64,000 bases of DNA from a virus: positions 1-64,000 of IMG/VR virus record IMGVR_UViG_3300028840_003688, one strand, 5' to 3'. The position numbers were made by a program, and so were the translations under genes. Below the pieces are notes generated by a model. It was not told where the DNA came from and made no database searches. It saw only the letters and a program-made list of their open reading frames with translations. Numbering within the stretch: the first letter of the stretch is position 1; each line of letters begins with the position of its first letter. Below are positions 1 to 7,430 of the stretch, one piece after another.

Positions 1-17
1 GATCTTCATCTTCGGAC

Positions 18-344
18 CTAGCTCTTTGGTGAGAGCGCCTCCATGTCGTCGAAGACCTTGAACAGCTCGTGGGCGCTTCTGGTGATCTTCTCTACATGAC
101 TCTGTCTCTCGTGGTACTCGGCTTGAACGAGCTTGAAGACGAAGGACCAGAGGTTGTCGAGGGCATCGGACGGGCTTTGGGACTCTCCTGAGGTCACGAG
201 GAAGGTACCCTCCGGATCTCCCTCGTAGATTTCTCGCACCCGCGCATGCCAGCCTTTCTCGCCCTCGAATATTTCGAGCTGGAGAGGCTTTGAGAGGGCC
301 AGACTGGCTGCTTTCAAGAGTAGCTCTACGCGTTGGTTGGTCAT
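18..344 (-). CDS. Uncharacterised 108-aa protein
   Basis: The ATG was chosen because a GGAGAGGAG ribosome-binding site lies just upstream and it begins two bases after the stop of the preceding gene. The longer reading adds only an arginine-rich stretch that is a shadow of that gene. The chain has a hydrophobic N-terminal helix (VELLLKAASLALSK), an acidic middle and a helical C-terminus. No motif is recognised. It is the last gene of the leftward operon seen here, so it may continue into further genes outside the window. Confidence 0.7.
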   Translation of the reverse strand: MTNQRVELLLKAASLALSKPLQLEIFEGEKGWHARVREIYEGDPEGTFLVTSGESQSPSDALDNLWSFVFKLVQAEYHERQSHVEKITRSAHELFKVFDDMEALSPKS

Positions 345-346
345 GA

Positions 347-715
347 TCAGGGCTCCTCTCCTTCGGGACCGAAGAACTGTGCGATGGCGCGCGCCCTGCC
401 CCCGGTGAACATGTCGGCGGTCTGCTCGGCGGTGAGACCGAGGCGGATGAGGCATTTGCCGGTCTTCTTGCTTCGGATCTCGAAGAAGTAGCAGCCGTTG
501 CCCTTCTGCAAGCGCACGACGGCGTCTTGGACGGGCTTGAACCGAACGAGCTTCTCCTCGTCGTACGAGGGCATGTCGTCGTAGTCGAACTCGCTGAAGC
601 TGGGCGGCTCGGTTCCGAGCCCGATGCGGGTCTGGTTGAGTGCCTGGCGTTGCTCCTTGGTGGGGAAGCCGGCGAGGGTCTTGTCGAATTTGTCTTCCAT
701 GATGTTGGTGCTCAT
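347..715 (-). CDS. Uncharacterised 122-aa protein
   Basis: Coupled to its neighbours: its start overlaps the preceding stop by four bases and the next gene begins two bases beyond its own stop. The N-terminal half is acidic and rich in Asp/Tyr (EFDYDDMPSYDEE). The C-terminal half looks like a small beta-rich domain (GCYFFEIRSKKTGKCLIRLG) followed by a helix. No family is recognised. Confidence 0.7.
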   Translation of the reverse strand: MSTNIMEDKFDKTLAGFPTKEQRQALNQTRIGLGTEPPSFSEFDYDDMPSYDEEKLVRFKPVQDAVVRLQKGNGCYFFEIRSKKTGKCLIRLGLTAEQTADMFTGGRARAIAQFFGPEGEEP

Positions 716-1128
716 TGGTTTTGGATCTCCTCGCGGAGCTTCAGCAGTTGCGCTTGGGCTACTTCAAGCCTTTCTCGCAGAACTTCGTTGTACTGTTTGG
801 TCTTCTCGATGGCGTACTTCAGCGCTTGGGTGCGCGTGTAGAAGAGCCTGGACACCTCAGGCTTGTTGAGGCGCCTTTGAATCCACTTCGTGGTCGTACG
901 CCCTGTAGGGCAGTTGTTCTCTGACACCATCCAGTCGTCGATCAGGTCGGCTCCAGCGCGGCCGGTGTCGTGGGGCGCGTACTCAGCCCACGTGCAGTGC
1001 TCGTAGTAGGTGTAGGTATTCTCGAAGACGTGGTACTTGTCGGAGTAGAAGGAGACGTGAAACAGCGTGAAGCTGTCTCGGTCTTGTGGGTCTTCGAGGA
1101 TCTTTTTGATCTCTTCTTCTGAGGTCAT
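712..1128 (-). CDS. Uncharacterised 138-aa protein with C-terminal coiled coil
   Basis: I chose MTSEEE over an ATG three codons upstream because it makes a clean ATGA overlap with the preceding gene. The N-terminal part is rich in aromatic residues (FHVSFYSDKYHVFENTYTYYEHC). The last 40 residues (EKTKQYNEVLRERLEVAQAQ onward) form a convincing coiled coil, suggesting oligomerisation or a protein partner. No known domain is recognised. Confidence 0.7.
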   Translation of the reverse strand: MTSEEEIKKILEDPQDRDSFTLFHVSFYSDKYHVFENTYTYYEHCTWAEYAPHDTGRAGADLIDDWMVSENNCPTGRTTTKWIQRRLNKPEVSRLFYTRTQALKYAIEKTKQYNEVLRERLEVAQAQLLKLREEIQNQ

Positions 1129-2321
1129 GCCGTCCACCCGAACAGGTCGCTGTCATCGTCGAGCGTGCCGTGGTCGGGCTCAGCGTCCTGGCCCACGGGG
1201 CCAGAGGGCGGAGCGCTCACGGGCGGAAGCTCGTCGACCGAGGGCGGCGGAGGCGGAGCCTCCGAAGCGGGCGGCGGGGAGGCGTCCGAAGTGCGCGTCT
1301 CCGCGGCGGGCTCCGGCTCCTCCTCGTCGAGGAAGTCGACCACCTGACCCTGGAGCAGCGAGCGGAAGTGCCGCTGGTAAAGCTCCTGGGTCTCCTGAAG
1401 GGGCGTCATGACGCTCGCCTCGATGACCTCCTTGTAGAGGGAGAGCTTGTTGCCGAGCTGCTGCATGTTCTCCAGCTGGCGCTTGATGTAGCCCTCGCGG
1501 CTCTTGGGCTTGCCCTTGGCGGTGAGCGAGGGGCTCTTGGCCTCTTCGATCTCACGCTGCAGGCGCTCCTTCATCTCGGCCAGCTCCTCGGTGAGCTTGC
1601 GCTTGCCGGCGTCCTGCATGACGGCCACGTCGTGGGCGGCGCCCATCGTGGTCTTCGGGTCGCGCAGGTAGTAGATGCCGAGCCGGACCCGGCACTCGTC
1701 CATGAAGGCGTGGAGCGCAGGGGCGTTGTGGTGGATGATGTAGTAGTTGTTGCCACCACCGAGGCTCTTGCTGCCTCCGGCCTGCTCGACGGCAGCGCGG
1801 AGCGCTTTGCCCAGCTGGCTCGCATCCATGTTCTCCAGCAGGGAGTTGGCCTGTTGGGCGATGTCTTCGGCACGCTTGCGCGCCTCCTCATCGGGGAAGG
1901 TGCTCTGCCCCTCGGGCGGGAATGCGCGGGCCTGGACGATGGTGTTGCCGTCCTCGTCGAGGCCCAGGTTGCCGATGCGCACGCGGGCGAGGCAGGTGTA
2001 CTCGTCGCCCGATTCGTCATCGCCGGTGACCTCGGTCACGTGGATGGCCATGGGCGTGTCTGGGTTGGGGTGCACGAATTCGCGCACCAGGTAGCCCTTG
2101 GGGTTGCGCCCTCGCCGCGACGCGGCCTTCAGGGCGCTGTCGGGCTTGGGCGGTCGCTCGACGAGCGAAGCGAAGCCGTGCTCCTGGAACACCTTGAGGG
2201 CGTCGCGGCGCGGGACGTAGACGCCCGTCACGGCGAACTCGATGCGGTCGCCGAGCCAGGTCGCGCCGTGCTTCTCGCAGCGCTTGCGGGTCTCTTTGAT
2301 GGTCTCTGATTCGATGGTCAT
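1125..2321 (-). CDS. Large unknown phage protein with coiled coil and proline-rich acidic tail
   Basis: A 398-residue protein, the largest in the leftward left-end operon. Residues 1-130 look like a compact alpha/beta region with basic patches. A glycine-rich segment near 185 (GGSKSLGGGNNYYIIHHN) precedes helices, then a charged coiled coil at about 240-320. The last 60 residues are low-complexity Pro/Ala/Glu/Asp and probably disordered. The arrangement of domain, coil and acidic disordered tail suits a scaffold or nucleic-acid-associated protein, but no family is recognised. The long ORF on the opposite strand here is only a mirror of its codon bias. Confidence 0.75.
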   Translation of the reverse strand: MTIESETIKETRKRCEKHGATWLGDRIEFAVTGVYVPRRDALKVFQEHGFASLVERPPKPDSALKAASRRGRNPKGYLVREFVHPNPDTPMAIHVTEVTGDDESGDEYTCLARVRIGNLGLDEDGNTIVQARAFPPEGQSTFPDEEARKRAEDIAQQANSLLENMDASQLGKALRAAVEQAGGSKSLGGGNNYYIIHHNAPALHAFMDECRVRLGIYYLRDPKTTMGAAHDVAVMQDAGKRKLTEELAEMKERLQREIEEAKSPSLTAKGKPKSREGYIKRQLENMQQLGNKLSLYKEVIEASVMTPLQETQELYQRHFRSLLQGQVVDFLDEEEPEPAAETRTSDASPPPASEAPPPPPSVDELPPVSAPPSGPVGQDAEPDHGTLDDDSDLFGWTA

Positions 2322-2548
2322 CAGTAGTCTCCGTCACAGAGCACGATGGCTCGCTTGTTGGCGTAGTGGTCGGTGCTGTCGTAGACCTCGTGGAGGTCGC
2401 TGGCCTTCAGATCGGATCCGTCGAGCTGCTGTTCCTTCAGCTCTTTCTTCAAGATCGCTTTCGCCTCGACGCGAGACTCGGCGAGCACGATGGCGGCGGT
2501 GCCCGTAGGCTGACGGCCTGTGAATGCTGTGCAGGTGTAGATCTTCAT
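2321..2548 (-). CDS. Uncharacterised 75-aa protein
   Basis: The ATG was chosen behind an AAGGAG site; the upstream extension is arginine-rich out-of-frame sequence. The protein begins with a beta strand (MKIYTCTAFTG), followed by a helix (SRVEAKAILKKELKEQQ) and a C-terminal strand (RAIVLCDGDY). That small ferredoxin-like pattern is common in phage accessory proteins. Its stop overlaps the start of the next large gene. Function unknown. Confidence 0.7.
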   Translation of the reverse strand: MKIYTCTAFTGRQPTGTAAIVLAESRVEAKAILKKELKEQQLDGSDLKASDLHEVYDSTDHYANKRAIVLCDGDY

Positions 2549-2751
2549 GGTTGTTCTCCTTCTTCTTGCTCCCAGTAGGGATCGGGTTGCTCGGGTGCGC
2601 CGTACTCCTTGAGCGCACGCTGGGCCAGCCATCGGATAGCCTTCAGGCTCTCGGCAGGGTTCTGCGTTGTCTCAGTGGCGACCAGGATGCCGCGCATGTA
2701 CTCGGTCAGCGCGATCGCCTGCTCGCAGTTGCAAAGCTCGTCGGTTGCCAT
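2545..2751 (-). CDS. Uncharacterised 68-aa helical protein
   Basis: It overlaps the next gene by four bases (ATGA). The start was chosen at MATDEL because the region further upstream is occupied by the preceding gene. Mostly helical, with two cysteines near the N-terminus (LCNCEQA) and an acidic C-terminal end (WEQEEGEQP). No homology recognised. Confidence 0.65.
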   Translation of the reverse strand: MATDELCNCEQAIALTEYMRGILVATETTQNPAESLKAIRWLAQRALKEYGAPEQPDPYWEQEEGEQP

Positions 2752-2752
2752 G

Positions 2753-3100
2753 TCAGTTGTCCTCGTTGATGACTTTGATGGCCTCGGTCTCGCTACCGTT
2801 CCACTCGGTGCGGATGCCAAACTTGCTGAGAGTTCGAACGACGGTGCTCGCGATGTCTTTGGCTTCGAAGGGAACGCCAGGCGTCTTGCCGTAGTAGAGG
2901 TGGAAGTTGTGTCCTTCTGCTTTTCGCTCTCCCTCTTGCTGGTGGAAGAACACGTACCCGATGCCATCGCGCTTCCCCTCTTCGAGGTCACGTTCCAGCT
3001 TGGACAGAGCGCAGCTCTGGCAGCAGCTGTAGTTTTGTAGCGCGATGATCTGCTTTCGTCGCAGCGCCTTGAAGGCGCGGGTCAGTCTCGTGCTTGTCAT
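2753..3100 (-). CDS. DUF6891-like protein, 115 aa
   Basis: The pattern CCQSC, then GYVFFHQQE, then LYYG, ending in a helix and strand (VVRTLSKFGIRTEWNGSETE), resembles the bacterial family DUF6891 as I remember it; this was not checked against a profile. The function of that family is unknown to me. The paired cysteines suggest metal binding or a disulfide. It is the first gene of its transcription unit. Its start follows a GAAAGGGAAC site, and a long hairpin lies in the leader directly upstream. Confidence 0.7.
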   Translation of the reverse strand: MTSTRLTRAFKALRRKQIIALQNYSCCQSCALSKLERDLEEGKRDGIGYVFFHQQEGERKAEGHNFHLYYGKTPGVPFEAKDIASTVVRTLSKFGIRTEWNGSETEAIKVINEDN

Positions 3101-3127
3101 GCTTGTTCCCTTTCTTCTTCGCGTCTT

Positions 3128-3192
3128 GAATCGAGGCTCGTCCTCCAGGATTGGAGAGGAGGACAGGTCGCACAGAAGACGAGCCCCGATTC
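3128..3192 (-). promoter_or_regulatory. Long hairpin in 5' leader
   Basis: Bases 3128-3142 and 3178-3192 form a 15-bp stem in RNA of the minus strand, with one G-U wobble. The loop contains a second small hairpin (CTCCA/TGGAG). It lies 28 bases upstream of the DUF6891-like gene's start codon and downstream of the likely promoter. It resembles the tandem-hairpin leaders found before several genes to the right. Confidence 0.55.
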
Positions 3193-3211
3193 GAGGCGCG
3201 AAGCCTCTGGT

Positions 3212-3241
3212 ATTGTTCGTTACCGCTGTTACTAGTGTCAA
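3212..3241 (-). promoter_or_regulatory. Putative sigma70-type promoter for the leftward operon
   Basis: On the minus strand TTGACA (3236-3241) is followed after 18 bases by AACAAT (3212-3217). The spacer contains GTAAC twice, a pentamer that recurs in control regions throughout the window. It is correctly placed to transcribe the genes from the DUF6891-like gene leftward. Confidence 0.5.
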
Positions 3242-3252
3242 GCGAAAGATGA

Positions 3253-3432
3253 TCAGCTTGAAACCTTCACCCACTGGACGCCCAGCTGTCTGGCTGCTTC
3301 GACGTCGCAGTTCTTGTCTCGGTAGATCCCTTCTGGGTCCAGACTGGAGGGCTCAACTGGGTCTCCCGGGAAGAAGGTCCAGACGCTCAGGTCCTCCTCG
3401 TTTTCTTCGTCTTCTGGACGCGGGCGTAGTGC
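3253..3432 (-). other. Coding-like open frame continuing past an in-frame TGA
   Basis: Directly after the TGA of the small gene upstream, the same frame stays open for 59 more codons with protein-like content (for example EEDLSVWTFFPGDPVEP, then GIYRDKNCDVEAARQLG). There is no good ATG or GTG start and no separate ribosome-binding site. It could be stop-codon readthrough, a nonsense mutation splitting one gene, or chance. Confidence 0.4.
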
Positions 3433-3594
3433 TCATGCCCAGTGCGTGGAAGCCAGTGGAAACAGCGCTTTCACTTCTTTTAGGCGTTCGCCCCTGTAGT
3501 GGAACTTCTCAGACAGTCTCTTAGGTCCCCAGAACCATCGAGCCTGAAAGCTGTTCCAGCATAGGTAGTTTCCTCCGATCGACAAGATCACCAT
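3433..3594 (-). CDS. Small uncharacterised protein, 53 aa
   Basis: A GAGGAGGG site lies directly before tandem ATG codons; the second gives the better spacing. The product is tryptophan- and aromatic-rich (NYLCWNSFQARWFWG) with a basic middle. It is followed in frame by a coding-like extension after its TGA, so this may be the N-terminal half of a roughly 113-residue protein. Function unknown. Confidence 0.5.
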   Translation of the reverse strand: MVILSIGGNYLCWNSFQARWFWGPKRLSEKFHYRGERLKEVKALFPLASTHWA

Positions 3595-3708
3595 CATCCC
3601 TCCTCGGAAGTCCCCGAGCCTTGCGGCTGAGGCCCAGAAGGCAGAACAGCGCCCTTCGGGGCGCCGCGCTGCGTGGCTCATGCGTTCACGTGCTCTAGCG
3701 TTCGCGGC

Positions 3709-4560
3709 TCACTTGACGTCCTCCGCGGTCACGGGGCCCTGGTCCTCGGTCAGGCCGCGCGGGAACATGCTCCGCCGCGTGGGCGGTTGCATCTCGGCGG
3801 CGACCTTGGGTAGGTGCTCCTTGGCGGCTGCGACGCTCCGCGGGTCGGGCTCGTAGTTGTCCTGGAACTCGAAGCCCAGCTGCCCGTCGCCCAGCTCGTT
3901 GAGTAGCTGGACGGCTTGCTCTTCGACCTCCGCCTTGAACTCGGCTTCGAGGGCGGCGAGTCGCTGCGACCAGCGCACGGCTTTCTTGGCCCGCTCGCGA
4001 ATCACGTTCGCGTACTGGCTGCAGATGACGTTGCCGATGCGAGCACGCTCCTCGGCGGCCATCAGATCGGCGACCTTGGCGAGGGCGTTCTCGATGTAGC
4101 GGGGTAGGTCTTGGTCGATGCCATCGTCGAGGAAAGCGGCGTTCGCCTCTTCTTCGGAGATGATCTGACTGGGCTTGTCTGCTTTGAATCGTCGGTCGGC
4201 GAAGAAAGTCACCTGACGTCCGTAGCCAAAGCCAGCGCTGGACTCGTCTTTGCGACTGTCGTTCCACCGACTGCTGAATTCTCCTGAGTACTTCTTGCCG
4301 TGCTCCTCTTCGAGCTGACGCTCAACGTCGAGCTTGATGAACCACCAGCCACTGACGTGGCGGTCTTCTTCGTGCTCCACTCGGAAGTACTCGATCGCTC
4401 GGTACTTCTCGTCGGTCATGTACACGTCGATGGCTATCGAAGCATGCCGGTAGTAGAGCTTGTCCTTCCGGTTGTCCTTCGTGTGGGTGTTCCACCGATC
4501 GTCGGTGAAAACGTAGTCTGGCTTGTTGGCCATCTCTTGCTTCTCTTGCTGCTGTTCCAT
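3709..4560 (-). CDS. Uncharacterised 283-aa protein
   Basis: The start is set by AAAGGAGGAC eight bases before the ATG; the ORF extends upstream but only as shadow sequence. The protein begins with Gln/Glu-rich residues (MEQQQEKQEM). A tyrosine- and histidine-rich domain (about 15-130) follows, then a helical region with alanine/glutamate coiled-coil character (about 175-240). No catalytic motif is recognised. GC-rich hairpins lie in its leader, as for other genes in this part. Confidence 0.7.
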   Translation of the reverse strand: MEQQQEKQEMANKPDYVFTDDRWNTHTKDNRKDKLYYRHASIAIDVYMTDEKYRAIEYFRVEHEEDRHVSGWWFIKLDVERQLEEEHGKKYSGEFSSRWNDSRKDESSAGFGYGRQVTFFADRRFKADKPSQIISEEEANAAFLDDGIDQDLPRYIENALAKVADLMAAEERARIGNVICSQYANVIRERAKKAVRWSQRLAALEAEFKAEVEEQAVQLLNELGDGQLGFEFQDNYEPDPRSVAAAKEHLPKVAAEMQPPTRRSMFPRGLTEDQGPVTAEDVK

Positions 4561-4637
4561 GTTGTCCTCCTTTGGTTCACGAATCGTCACCGAGCACGGT
4601 CCCGAAGGACCGAGCCCGAGAACGCGCCGTGAAGCGC

Positions 4638-4943
4638 TCAGAATGCGACCGTGACGACTTCGCCCCGCTTCGTGCGGGCCGAGCGGTAGCCGTGGGGCCG
4701 CTCGATGCCGAGGGCGACCCGCGCCGTCTGCGCGGCGCCCACGGCCGCGGCGCCCCGGGTCCCGAACGAAGCCCTGAGGCTGAGGTCCAGCAGCTCGTCG
4801 TGGTAGTAGACCAGTCTGGTTTCGACCCAGCGCCCGGGGCTGTCTGGGTCCTCGCTTACGGCCAGGAAGTACTTGATCCCAGACGGCTGCGCGATGACGG
4901 CGACGTTGCCTGACTTGTCGCTGATGAGTCTGCACTCATTCAT
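4638..4943 (-). CDS. Uncharacterised 101-aa protein
   Basis: Starts at an ATG preceded by GTAGGAGAC. The sequence alternates beta-strand-like segments (GNVAVIAQPSG, KYFLAVSEDPD, TRLVYYHDELL) and ends in another strand (GEVVTVAF), suggesting a small beta-rich fold. It is separated from the preceding gene by only nine bases. Function unknown. Confidence 0.65.
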   Translation of the reverse strand: MNECRLISDKSGNVAVIAQPSGIKYFLAVSEDPDSPGRWVETRLVYYHDELLDLSLRASFGTRGAAAVGAAQTARVALGIERPHGYRSARTKRGEVVTVAF

Positions 4944-4952
4944 GGCTGTCTC

Positions 4953-5261
4953 CTACAGGCTGTAGGCCTGGTACTTGGTTGACGTCCCCCGCATCGCGCC
5001 AAAGCTCGATCCGGTCCGCCCGAGACGGGCGGCGATGACGAAGCGCCGGGTGTCGGGGCAGACCTCGGCTTGCTCGACGATCGTGCCCTCGACCACGTCC
5101 TCCTCGGGCTCGAATCCCATGCGGATGGCGTAGTCGCGATCGAACTTGGCGTGCCGCTCGCACAGCACGTCAAACGATCCGTAGCGGTGCGAGAGCGCTG
5201 CTGCCACGCGGACAGCGTTGTCGCTGTACTCGCGCGGCATCCCTTGCTTGTAGTAGTTCAT
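4953..5261 (-). CDS. Uncharacterised 102-aa protein
   Basis: The ATG follows GAGGACAACAACC, the same ribosome-binding region used by several genes here, so upstream in-frame codons were excluded: they lie in the leader hairpin. The N-terminal half is helical (NAVRVAAALSHRYGSFDVLC), followed by an acidic loop and strands (RRFVIAARLG). No family recognised. Confidence 0.7.
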   Translation of the reverse strand: MNYYKQGMPREYSDNAVRVAAALSHRYGSFDVLCERHAKFDRDYAIRMGFEPEEDVVEGTIVEQAEVCPDTRRFVIAARLGRTGSSFGAMRGTSTKYQAYSL

Positions 5262-5274
5262 GGTTGTTGTCCTC

Positions 5275-5328
5275 CTCTCAGCTCGCGTACGCGTGCACGC
5301 GAGCTGAGAGAAGGGCAGCAAGCTGCCC
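5275..5328 (-). promoter_or_regulatory. Tandem-hairpin 5' leader, copy 1
   Basis: Reading the minus strand, GGGCAGCTTGCTGCCC (5313-5328) can fold into a seven-bp hairpin. It is followed by a perfect 13-bp stem (5298-5310 with 5275-5287). The 3' foot of the second stem merges into the GAGGAC ribosome-binding site. Confidence 0.75.
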
Positions 5329-5335
5329 CTGCCCG

Positions 5336-5380
5336 TCATTCCCAGACGGGCATGTCGTTTTCATCCCAGTGCCAGTCCAT
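5336..5380 (-). CDS. 14-residue small ORF MDWHWDENDMPVWE
   Basis: An ATG preceded by AGGAGGAGACC opens a 14-codon frame ending in TGA. It lies nine bases after the stop of the upstream gene, so it could be coupled to it. The peptide is acidic and unusually tryptophan-rich. The quality of the ribosome-binding site is the main reason to believe it. It could be a real microprotein or a leader peptide for the hairpin region that follows. Confidence 0.5.
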   Translation of the reverse strand: MDWHWDENDMPVWE

Positions 5381-5389
5381 GGTCTCCTC

Positions 5390-5779
5390 CTAGAAATTGA
5401 AGTCGTAGTACTCGCTGCGCTTGCCGAGCACCACGGTTCCCCCGCGTTGCTTGGTCGGCGTGCCTACGTGCTTGTAGATGTAGCCCTCGGCGTTCGGCCG
5501 CTTGCGGCGCGTGACGACCAGACGCTCACCGTCCGGGTTGCGTTCGTAGCGGTACCGCTGCGTGCCACTGGTGTGGCCCGCGAAACCTCCCGGACTGAAC
5601 TGCAGCGCATCGGGCTCTCCCGAGCCATGTCCGTTCAGCAGGATGGCGCGGTCGCGCTGGAGCACGAGCTTGCGCCCGTTCTCCTTCACCTCGATGACAG
5701 TGAATGCCTGGCGATCGCTGTAGCAGTACAGCGTCGCGCCCATGCCGACCTCTGGTCGGACTTCCGTTTCGGTGTTCAT
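5390..5779 (-). CDS. Uncharacterised 129-aa protein
   Basis: The start follows GAGGACAACAAC at the end of a tandem-hairpin leader. The composition suggests a beta-rich fold: repeated short strands (ATLYCYSDRQAFTVIEV, RKLVLQRDRAIL, RYRYERNPDGERLVVTRR) with a glycine-rich loop in the middle. No motif is recognised. The 14-residue ORF immediately downstream may be translated from the same message. Confidence 0.7.
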   Translation of the reverse strand: MNTETEVRPEVGMGATLYCYSDRQAFTVIEVKENGRKLVLQRDRAILLNGHGSGEPDALQFSPGGFAGHTSGTQRYRYERNPDGERLVVTRRKRPNAEGYIYKHVGTPTKQRGGTVVLGKRSEYYDFNF

Positions 5780-5791
5780 GTTGTTGTCCTC

Positions 5792-5844
5792 CTCTCTAGG
5801 CACATGTCGTGCATGTGCCCAGAGACGAGGGCAGCAAGCTGCCC
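5792..5844 (-). promoter_or_regulatory. Tandem-hairpin 5' leader, copy 2
   Basis: The minus strand carries GGGCAGCTTGCTGCCC (5829-5844), then a long stem containing GGCACATG/CATGTGCC. Its last pairs overlap the AGGAGGAC site. The stem sequence differs from copy 1 while pairing is kept. Confidence 0.75.
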
Positions 5845-5850
5845 CGCGGC

Positions 5851-6585
5851 TCAGTGAGCCGCAATCCAAACCGACTTGGCCCCCGACGCGTTGCCGCGGC
5901 AGAGCCCGCAGGTGGCGCACGTAGCGCGACCCGAGACCGCCGGACAAGACACCTCACCCTTGGCCGGAGCCGCATCGCGGTCCTCGTCAGCCCGGAAGTA
6001 GCGCCAGCCCGCGGCCCGCGCCTCGGTCGCATCCGCCGGACTGTCGCAGCTGGCCATGAGCCATGCCGCAAGCTCCGGGCGCGAACGCCACGAGTGAGTG
6101 TAGCCGGTCCAAGAACCCGCCGCGTCGGCCAGCTCCGCTACCAGCTCCACTGGCAGCGCAGCCGGGTCACCGTACGCCCCAAAGCGAAGCGCCTTACCGC
6201 GCAGACGCGACAGCGCCCGAACCTTGTTGGTCCCGCGGCTGTAGGTCGACGCCCACACGCTACGTGGCGCCTGAAAGGCGCGCTTGGCGACGTAGCACAT
6301 GGTGAGACCGTTCTCCCGGGCCACCGAAGGGCGCCGAGGACAGTCGCCGCAGATCGCAGCGTCCTCGCCCGTTTTGATCGCCTCATGCGGCGCGACGTCG
6401 GCAGGAAGGATCCACAGCTGGACCATGTGGCCCGTCTTAGTATTCTTGCTGTCGGCGTCGAGACCCGTCAGGACCGCGACGATCGGCTCGCCGTTGAGCC
6501 GCGACGGTCCGCGCCAGATCACCTCAGACCGAGGCGTCCGCTTTCGGATCACGTCGCGCTTGGCGCGAATGTTGATCAATTGCAT
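5851..6585 (-). CDS. Conserved-looking phage protein with cysteine clusters, 244 aa
   Basis: Ordered features: GHMVQLWILPAD near 55; CGDCPRR near 80 followed by CYVAKRAFQAP; GAYGDPAALP near 140; GYTHSWRSR near 160; then WLMASCDSP, GWRYFRADED and a C-terminal CATCGLCRG. The spaced CxxC pairs suggest a metal site. I recall this architecture as a conserved hypothetical family in many phages, with no assigned function that I can state. The start is fixed by GAGGACAACAAC in a tandem-hairpin leader. Confidence 0.75.
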   Translation of the reverse strand: MQLINIRAKRDVIRKRTPRSEVIWRGPSRLNGEPIVAVLTGLDADSKNTKTGHMVQLWILPADVAPHEAIKTGEDAAICGDCPRRPSVARENGLTMCYVAKRAFQAPRSVWASTYSRGTNKVRALSRLRGKALRFGAYGDPAALPVELVAELADAAGSWTGYTHSWRSRPELAAWLMASCDSPADATEARAAGWRYFRADEDRDAAPAKGEVSCPAVSGRATCATCGLCRGNASGAKSVWIAAH

Positions 6586-6599
6586 GTTGTTGTCCTCCA

Positions 6600-6649
6600 C
6601 TCTGCGCGCATGCGTCACATGCACGCAGAGGGGAGAGCAGCAAAGCTGC
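6600..6649 (-). promoter_or_regulatory. Tandem-hairpin 5' leader, copy 3
   Basis: The first hairpin is shortened (GCAGC/GCTGC around a TTT loop, 6637-6649). The second pairs CTCTGCGTGCATG with CATGCGCGCAGAG, with one mismatch. The GAGGACAACAAC site follows directly. Confidence 0.7.
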
Positions 6650-6658
6650 CCAGACGGC

Positions 6659-7093
6659 TCACTGCTCGCGCAGCACCGTCATCGCATCCTCGTCGAGGCC
6701 CGCGAGGAATTCGTCGACCTTGTCCACGGTCGCGACGCACGCCTCGTAGATGCGCTCTGCGCGTCGCGAGTCCGTGTCGTACCCAAACTCCGCACAGAAG
6801 TCCTCGAAAGACTCGCAGTAGCGAGCCGCGTCCGCGTCGGACATCAGGCTGTGAAGCACGTCCGCCGCTTTGGGTTCGTGCTGAAACGCCGGACCCATGT
6901 GGAAGCTGGTGGTCAGCGTCCGCATGGCAGGCTTGCTGAAGTGAGGGCCCGGTCCGGGCCAGCTCAGCGTGACCGTCCAGCTCGTAGACCCAGCCGGCAT
7001 GTCGCTCGGGGTGACGTCCACGCAGCCCATGACGGACTGCGTGCGGATCCCAAGCTTTTTGCAGAGCTTGTCTGCGTCAGTGAGATTGTTCAT
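6659..7093 (-). CDS. Uncharacterised 144-aa protein
   Basis: Begins behind AGGAGGACAAC. The N-terminal 70 residues contain strands (SWTVTLSWPGPGPHF); the rest is helical, with two cysteines and an acidic stretch (ESFEDFCAEFGYD). No family recognised. Confidence 0.65.
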   Translation of the reverse strand: MNNLTDADKLCKKLGIRTQSVMGCVDVTPSDMPAGSTSWTVTLSWPGPGPHFSKPAMRTLTTSFHMGPAFQHEPKAADVLHSLMSDADAARYCESFEDFCAEFGYDTDSRRAERIYEACVATVDKVDEFLAGLDEDAMTVLREQ

Positions 7094-7105
7094 GATTGTT
7101 GTCCT

Positions 7106-7140
7106 CCTGCGGAGCCCCGTTGCGCACGGAGCCCCGCAGG
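7106..7140 (-). promoter_or_regulatory. Leader hairpin, copy 4 (degenerate)
   Basis: Only the second hairpin is clear: CCTGCGG pairs with CCGCAGG, with further pairs inside interrupted by mismatches. The AGGAGGAC site follows, as in the other copies. Confidence 0.55.
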
Positions 7141-7170
7141 AGAGCAGCAAACGCTACTCTCGCGTCGCGG

Positions 7171-7428
7171 TCAGGCCGCGTCCTCGTCGGCGACCATCAG
7201 CACCACGTGGTGCCGCGACCCGCCGTCGGTGGTCCCGCAGCAGTCGCACGAGCGCCACGAGAACTCCTCGTCGCGCTCCGCGTCGCCGTTGCAGAGCCAT
7301 CCTTCCTGCGAGAGCGCATCCAGCCCCTCGGCTACCTCGCGCTCGCGCTCGTCGGTGATGTCATCCACGTAGCCGTGCGCAATCGTGTGCACACAGTCCA
7401 CGCAAACCTCTAGGTCGTGAGTTTGCAT
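7171..7428 (-). CDS. Small cysteine-rich protein, 85 aa
   Basis: First gene of the leftward block. The ATG follows AGGAGGACAG. Cysteines occur as CVDC near residue 9 and CDCC near residue 65, separated by an acidic helix, so a zinc-ribbon-like fold is possible. Its position next to the divergent control region suggests early expression and possibly a regulatory role, which is inference only. Confidence 0.7.
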   Translation of the reverse strand: MQTHDLEVCVDCVHTIAHGYVDDITDEREREVAEGLDALSQEGWLCNGDAERDEEFSWRSCDCCGTTDGGSRHHVVLMVADEDAA

Positions 7429-7430
7429 AT

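Noticed and set aside
1170-2309. Long rightward ORF of 379 codons opposite the 398-residue gene
   Set aside because: It mirrors the real gene's GC-biased third codon positions, is leucine/valine/arginine-rich without motifs and lacks a ribosome-binding site; the leftward frame is coupled to its neighbours.
4921-4940. CTGATGAGTC sequence resembling a second hammerhead core
   Set aside because: It lies within a coding region with no matching GAAA, stem or cleavage triplet at the right places.
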